In this document: in pieces, positions 31,970 through 34,855 of the stretch
Position numbering within the stretch: position 1 is the stretch's first letter
Layout: every line of letters begins with the position of its first letter
Assembly (NCBI GenBank): GCA_027489895.1
Contig: JAIXZD010000457.1
Coordinates: forward strand, 1-34,855
Length of the DNA: 34,855 bases
Origin: Planctomycetaceae bacterium
GTDB taxonomy: Bacteria; Planctomycetota; Planctomycetia; Planctomycetales; Planctomycetaceae
Reading direction: 5' to 3'
The notes under the pieces: generated by a model
The model's input: the letters and a program-made list of their open reading frames with translations, nothing else
The model's database searches: none
Told to the model about the DNA's origin: nothing
Translations under genes and position numbers: made by a program

Positions 31970-32983
31970 ATGATTGTCGTCCTCAAACCAGCCCCGACCG
32001 CCGAGATGATTCAACGGGTGGTGCAGCGGGTGGAGGGGTTGGGGCTGAAGGCCCATGTGATCGTCGGGACCGAGCGGACGGTCGTTGCGGCCGTGGGAAA
32101 CGAGCGGAATGGGGCCCAGCAGGAACTGGAATCGTGCGACGAGGTCGAAAAAGTGCTGCCCATTCTCGCCCCCTATAAGATTGCCAGCCGGGAAACGCGG
32201 ACGGAGCCGACCGTGGTGAAGACCGGCCCGCTGACCCTGGGCGGCGGGCATATTGGCGTGATCGCCGGGCCGTGCTCGGTCGAAGATGAAGCCCAGATTC
32301 TGCTGGCGGCCGAACAGGTGAAGGCGGCCGGGGCGACCGGGTTGCGAGGCGGCGCGTTCAAGCCGCGAACCAGCCCCTACTCGTTCCACGGGCTGAAAGA
32401 CAAAGGTCTTGAACTGCTGGCCCTGGCCCGCGAGAAAACCGGACTGGCTGTCGTGACCGAAGTGATGACGCCGCAGCATGTCGAGCTGGTCGCCGAGTAC
32501 GCCGATGTGCTGCAGATTGGCGCTCGGAACATGCAGAACTATCACCTGCTGTGGGCGGTGGGCGAGGTTCGCAAGCCGGTGCTCCTGAAGCGCGGGCCTT
32601 CGGCCACCATCGAAGAGTTCCTGCTTGCGGCCGAGTACATCCTCGACCAGGGCAATACGCAGGTCATCCTCTGCGAGCGGGGCATCCGCACGTTCGAGAG
32701 TCACACGCGATTCACGCTTCCCCTGGCGACTGTCCCCTATCTCAAAGAGCGGACGCACCTTCCCGTGGTGGTCGACCCGAGCCATGGAACGGGGATCGCC
32801 TCGCTTGTCCCGGCGATGTCCGCCGCGTCGGTGGCGGCCGGGTGTGACGGGCTGATCATCGAGGTTCACCCCGATCCCTCGCATGCAATGAGTGACGGCG
32901 CCCAAACGCTCACTCCTGCCGCCTTCGAAGCGACGATGGCCACCTGTCGCCTCGTCGCCAACGCGTTGGGGAAGACCATGTAG
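31970..32983 (+). CDS. aroF: 3-deoxy-7-phosphoheptulonate (DAHP) synthase, type I-beta with N-terminal regulatory domain
   Basis: It condenses phosphoenolpyruvate and erythrose 4-phosphate in the first step of the shikimate pathway. The ATG at 31970 has GGAG 5 nt upstream; the product is 337 residues. Residues 1-70 ([20 protein letters not shown]...) form a ferredoxin-like domain as in Thermotoga-type enzymes, where it mediates feedback inhibition by tyrosine or phenylalanine. The barrel has [12 protein letters not shown] (metal Cys102), [60 protein letters not shown] and [15 protein letters not shown], carrying the substrate and metal ligands. It is unlike the AroG/AroH type and lacks a chorismate mutase domain. 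The TAG stop begins a GTAGGGTG sequence resembling the repeat family next door. Confidence 0.96.
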   Translation: MIVVLKPAPTAEMIQRVVQRVEGLGLKAHVIVGTERTVVAAVGNERNGAQQELESCDEVEKVLPILAPYKIASRETRTEPTVVKTGPLTLGGGHIGVIAGPCSVEDEAQILLAAEQVKAAGATGLRGGAFKPRTSPYSFHGLKDKGLELLALAREKTGLAVVTEVMTPQHVELVAEYADVLQIGARNMQNYHLLWAVGEVRKPVLLKRGPSATIEEFLLAAEYILDQGNTQVILCERGIRTFESHTRFTLPLATVPYLKERTHLPVVVDPSHGTGIASLVPAMSAASVAAGCDGLIIEVHPDPSHAMSDGAQTLTPAAFEATMATCRLVANALGKTM

Positions 32984-32998
32984 GGTGAGTGGTGTACC

Positions 32999-33233
32999 GT
33001 GGGATAGGCTTCCTGCCTGTCAGTTCGCCGATGAGGCGGTGATGTTTTAGGACGATCGTTGAATTCGCGATGGAAACCCGAAGCGTCCGCGAGTGCCCCA
33101 GCGTGGATTCCGGGGAGATTGAGATCTGTCAGGAGAGCGGGGTCCCTCGCTCACGCTTCGAGGTTTCCAGAAGATCACTTTGTCCCCAGATTCAGTACGG
33201 CGAAGGCTTCGACAGGCTGGAAGCCTATCCCAC
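32999..33233. repeat. Nested inverted repeats (235 bp, MITE/REPIN-like) before the YgfZ-like gene
   Basis: The outer arms are 23 nt: GTGGGATAGGCTTCCTGCCT.. (32999-33021) and its reverse complement with one mismatch at 33211-33233. Nested inside is a second pair: GGAAACCCGAAGCGTCCGCG.. (33072-33093) and the reversed GGAAACCTCGAAGCGTGAGC.. (33146-33168). In the orientation given, the right inner copy contains a GTGA loop. Most of the element could be read in frame into the downstream gene, but the encoded residues are not family-like. Confidence 0.75.
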
Positions 33234-33264
33234 AAAAGATGACACCCTCGGAGGCAAATTGACC

Positions 33265-34374
33265 GTGGCGAATGAATGGCAGCAGTGGCTCACTCAGCAG
33301 GGCGCTCAATGGGCGGAGACGCCGGACGGCCACGGCGACCTCCCCGAGTCGTTTGGCCACCCGCACGCTGAATACACCTGGATTCAGACCGAGTCGTTCT
33401 GGTGCCCCAGGCCCGATGTCGGCTGGCTGGAGGTGACCGGCCGCGACCGCGCCAAGTTCCTTCACAACTTCTGTACGCAGGATGTCCGCGGGCTGGTCCC
33501 CGGAGCCGGCGCGGAAGCGTTTATCACCACCGTCCAGGGCAAAGTATTCGCGCACGTCTTCCTGTTCGCCGGTCACGATTCACTCTGGATCGCCAACCTC
33601 GGTTCACCCGTCTCCCGCCTGCTCGCTCATCTCGACAAGTACCGTATCACCGAGGATGTCGAGTTCCACGACCGGTCCGCCACCCGCGCCTCGCTCCTTG
33701 TTTCCGGGCCCGATGCCGAGGACAAACTCGTTGGGCTAGGCCTTGCGGCCGCCTCACTCGGGCCGCTCAATCACTTCTGGACCGATCTCCCGACCGCAGC
33801 GGATTCCTCAGTGCGGGTGCATGTGGCCCGCGTCGACTGGCTCGGGCAACCGGGCTACCTCCTGTCGTTCGATGCCGATTCCGGGCTGGAATCGCTGCTC
33901 TGTCGCGCCGCGACCGCACTCACCGCCCGTGGCATTCATCCGGTCGGCCAGGCTGCGTTTGAAGCGGCCCGCATCGAAGCTTGTTTTCCCTGGTACGGCC
34001 AAGACTTCAGCGAGGCCAATCTGGCGCAGGAGATCCAGCGGACCGCGCAGGCGATTTCGTTCACAAAGGGCTGCTACCTCGGCCAGGAACCCATCGCCCG
34101 GATCGATGCCCTCGGCCACGTCAATCAGCAGTTGCGTGGTGTTCGGCTCTCGCGAGGTCCCGTCCCACTTCCCGGCACACCGATTTTCCCTCCGGGGGGA
34201 GGCGACAAGCCGATTGGTAAGATCACGTCGGCCACCATCTCTTTCGCCGACGATCAACCGGTCGCCCTCGCCCTGATGCGCCGCGGCAGTGATCGACCCG
34301 GCCTGCAGGTCGTCGTCCATCAGGAACAGGGGCTCTCCCCGGCCACGCTGTTCTGGGCCGAGCACGAAGCCTGA
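33265..34374 (+). CDS. ygfZ: YgfZ/GcvT-like folate-binding protein (Fe-S cluster maturation)
   Basis: The product is 369 residues from GTG 33265; GGAGG lies at 33250-33254, 10 nt from GTG and 4 nt from an in-frame TTG at 33259, so either may be used. A longer in-frame start at 33070 would translate through inverted repeats and is rejected. The fold is that of the GcvT aminomethyltransferase: DVGWLEVTGRDRAKFLHNFCTQDVRGL and GAEAFITTVQGKVFAHVFLF near the N-terminus. The YgfZ signature KGCYLGQEPIARID with Cys270 lies from residue 268, followed by a HVNQQLRGV block. In other bacteria this tetrahydrofolate-dependent protein helps build or repair Fe-S clusters. It is not a true GcvT because KGCYxGQE is diagnostic for YgfZ. 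An S4-domain gene follows 66 bp on, same strand. Confidence 0.9.
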   Translation: MANEWQQWLTQQGAQWAETPDGHGDLPESFGHPHAEYTWIQTESFWCPRPDVGWLEVTGRDRAKFLHNFCTQDVRGLVPGAGAEAFITTVQGKVFAHVFLFAGHDSLWIANLGSPVSRLLAHLDKYRITEDVEFHDRSATRASLLVSGPDAEDKLVGLGLAAASLGPLNHFWTDLPTAADSSVRVHVARVDWLGQPGYLLSFDADSGLESLLCRAATALTARGIHPVGQAAFEAARIEACFPWYGQDFSEANLAQEIQRTAQAISFTKGCYLGQEPIARIDALGHVNQQLRGVRLSRGPVPLPGTPIFPPGGGDKPIGKITSATISFADDQPVALALMRRGSDRPGLQVVVHQEQGLSPATLFWAEHEA

Positions 34375-34440
34375 CGAGAACGATTCGACCACGCCTGCGC
34401 CAAAGATATCCCTCTCTCTCCACGATTGATCCGTCTCGCC

Positions 34441-34686
34441 ATGACCGACCAGCCCGCTCCCGGCAACGCGCCGTCCGAAGAGACGATTCACCTCGACCAG
34501 TTCCTCAAGCTGCAGGGGCTGGTTTCGACGGGCGGCCACGCCAAAATCGTCATTCAGGGCGGTGAGGTGAAGGTCAACGGCCTCGTCGAGACCCGTCGCC
34601 GTCGTCAATTGCGCATCGGGGATGTCGTCGAAGCGATGGGCGAAACCATCCCGGTCGAAAGCGACGAGAACGATCCGCCGGAGTAG
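34441..34686 (+). CDS. Small S4-domain RNA-binding protein (YbcJ-like)
   Basis: The 81-residue protein starts at MTDQPAPG (34441); an in-frame TTG 15 nt upstream is possible and no clear ribosome site is seen. An acidic tail and leader flank a single S4 domain: IHLDQFLKLQGLVSTGGHAKIVIQGGEVKVNG, then RRRRQLRIGDVVEA. This pattern (LDxFLKxxGLVxTGGxAKxxIxxGxVxVNGxxExRR) is the YbcJ/YaaA S4 family, which binds structured RNA, possibly ribosomal. It is probably co-transcribed with the YgfZ-like gene. Its exact role is not established for the family. Confidence 0.9.
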   Translation: MTDQPAPGNAPSEETIHLDQFLKLQGLVSTGGHAKIVIQGGEVKVNGLVETRRRRQLRIGDVVEAMGETIPVESDENDPPE

Positions 34687-34698
34687 TGCTCCATCCAT

Positions 34699-34809
34699 CG
34701 ATCAATGTCAGGCTGCGTCAACACGGAGCAAGGCAAAAGTCAAAAGTCAAAAGTCAAAAGTGATGATTTCGGGCAGGCCCGACCTGTTTTTTCTGCCTGA
34801 CATTGATCG
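34699..34809. repeat. 111-bp element with 15-bp terminal inverted repeats and (CAAAAGT)4
   Basis: CGATCAATGTCAGGC (34699-34713) is perfectly reverse-complemented by GCCTGACATTGATCG (34795-34809). Inside lie four perfect tandem copies of CAAAAGT (34734-34761). No coding frame is credible. The size and ends are those of a miniature inverted-repeat element. Confidence 0.7.
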
Positions 34810-34820
34810 GTAGTCAACTA

Positions 34821-34850
34821 GTAGGGTGGGCACTGCCCACCAGCGCTCAC
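34821..34850 (+). repeat. GGTGGGCA-N-TGCCCACC palindromic repeat (copy 4)
   Basis: GTAGGGTGGGCACTGCCCAC followed by CAGCGCTCAC matches the left arm of the doublet at 31643. It is close to the right edge of the window, so a partner arm could lie just beyond. Confidence 0.75.
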
Positions 34851-34855
34851 CCGCA

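Noticed and set aside
33070-33264. N-terminal extension of the YgfZ-like protein
   Set aside because: The extra 65 residues are encoded by nested inverted repeats and do not resemble the family; a GGAGG site lies just before the later start.

Overview
The window looks like chromosome from a GC-rich planctomycete (order Planctomycetales; genus not assignable from the sequence alone). The evidence is a 4152-residue secreted protein with the N-terminal 'RLESRQMLA' (LEPR-like) motif typical of planctomycete giant exported proteins, a sulfatase, a PQQ-type beta-propeller protein, and many short intergenic palindromic repeats between ordinary housekeeping genes. There are no phage, transposase, CRISPR or tRNA genes that I can support.

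Layout. 1-3.3 kb, minus strand: the 5' part of an exported protein that runs off the window, a PQQ/BamB-like beta-propeller protein, a short-LID adenylate kinase and a 49-residue membrane protein. 3.8-9.0 kb, plus strand: a compact three-gene type I secretion cassette (ABC exporter, HlyD-like adaptor, TolC-like outer membrane channel; the last two overlap by 4 bp). 9.2-11.0 kb, minus strand: hisB and hisC. 11.3-15.0 kb, plus strand: sulfatase, acyl-lipid/acyl-CoA desaturase (followed by a terminator) and a low-molecular-weight phosphatase-like protein. 15.2-27.7 kb, minus strand: the giant gene, with a strong intrinsic terminator behind it and, in front of it, a candidate promoter about 390 nt upstream of the start codon and a leader rich in mutually exclusive hairpins. 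28.5-29.2 kb: a small lipoprotein. 29.7-34.7 kb, plus strand: a YiiX-like permuted NlpC/P60 protein with a Cys-rich tail, tilS, a type I-beta DAHP synthase, a YgfZ/GcvT-like folate-binding protein and an S4 RNA-binding protein.

How the parts may work together. The secretion cassette supplies an inner-membrane-to-exterior path. The giant protein carries a matrixin/serralysin-type zinc site (HEIGHALGLGH), beta-helix, cadherin-like and DUF5648-like modules and an acidic C-terminal tail, so it is a plausible but unproven client; it has no RTX repeats and lies 6 kb away on the other strand. The histidine, shikimate, tRNA-lysidine and Fe-S/folate genes are unrelated housekeeping functions.

The most unusual layer is the intergenic DNA. 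At least five short repeat families occur. One forms perfect 7-bp stems with GNRA tetraloops, with compensatory base changes between copies. Others form inverted doublets (REPIN/MITE-like). Several lie exactly at gene 3' ends so that their GTAG or TGA supplies the stop codon. The segment from about 29.6 to 33.0 kb also has the opposite strand G/C bias to its surroundings and is bordered by inverted repeats.
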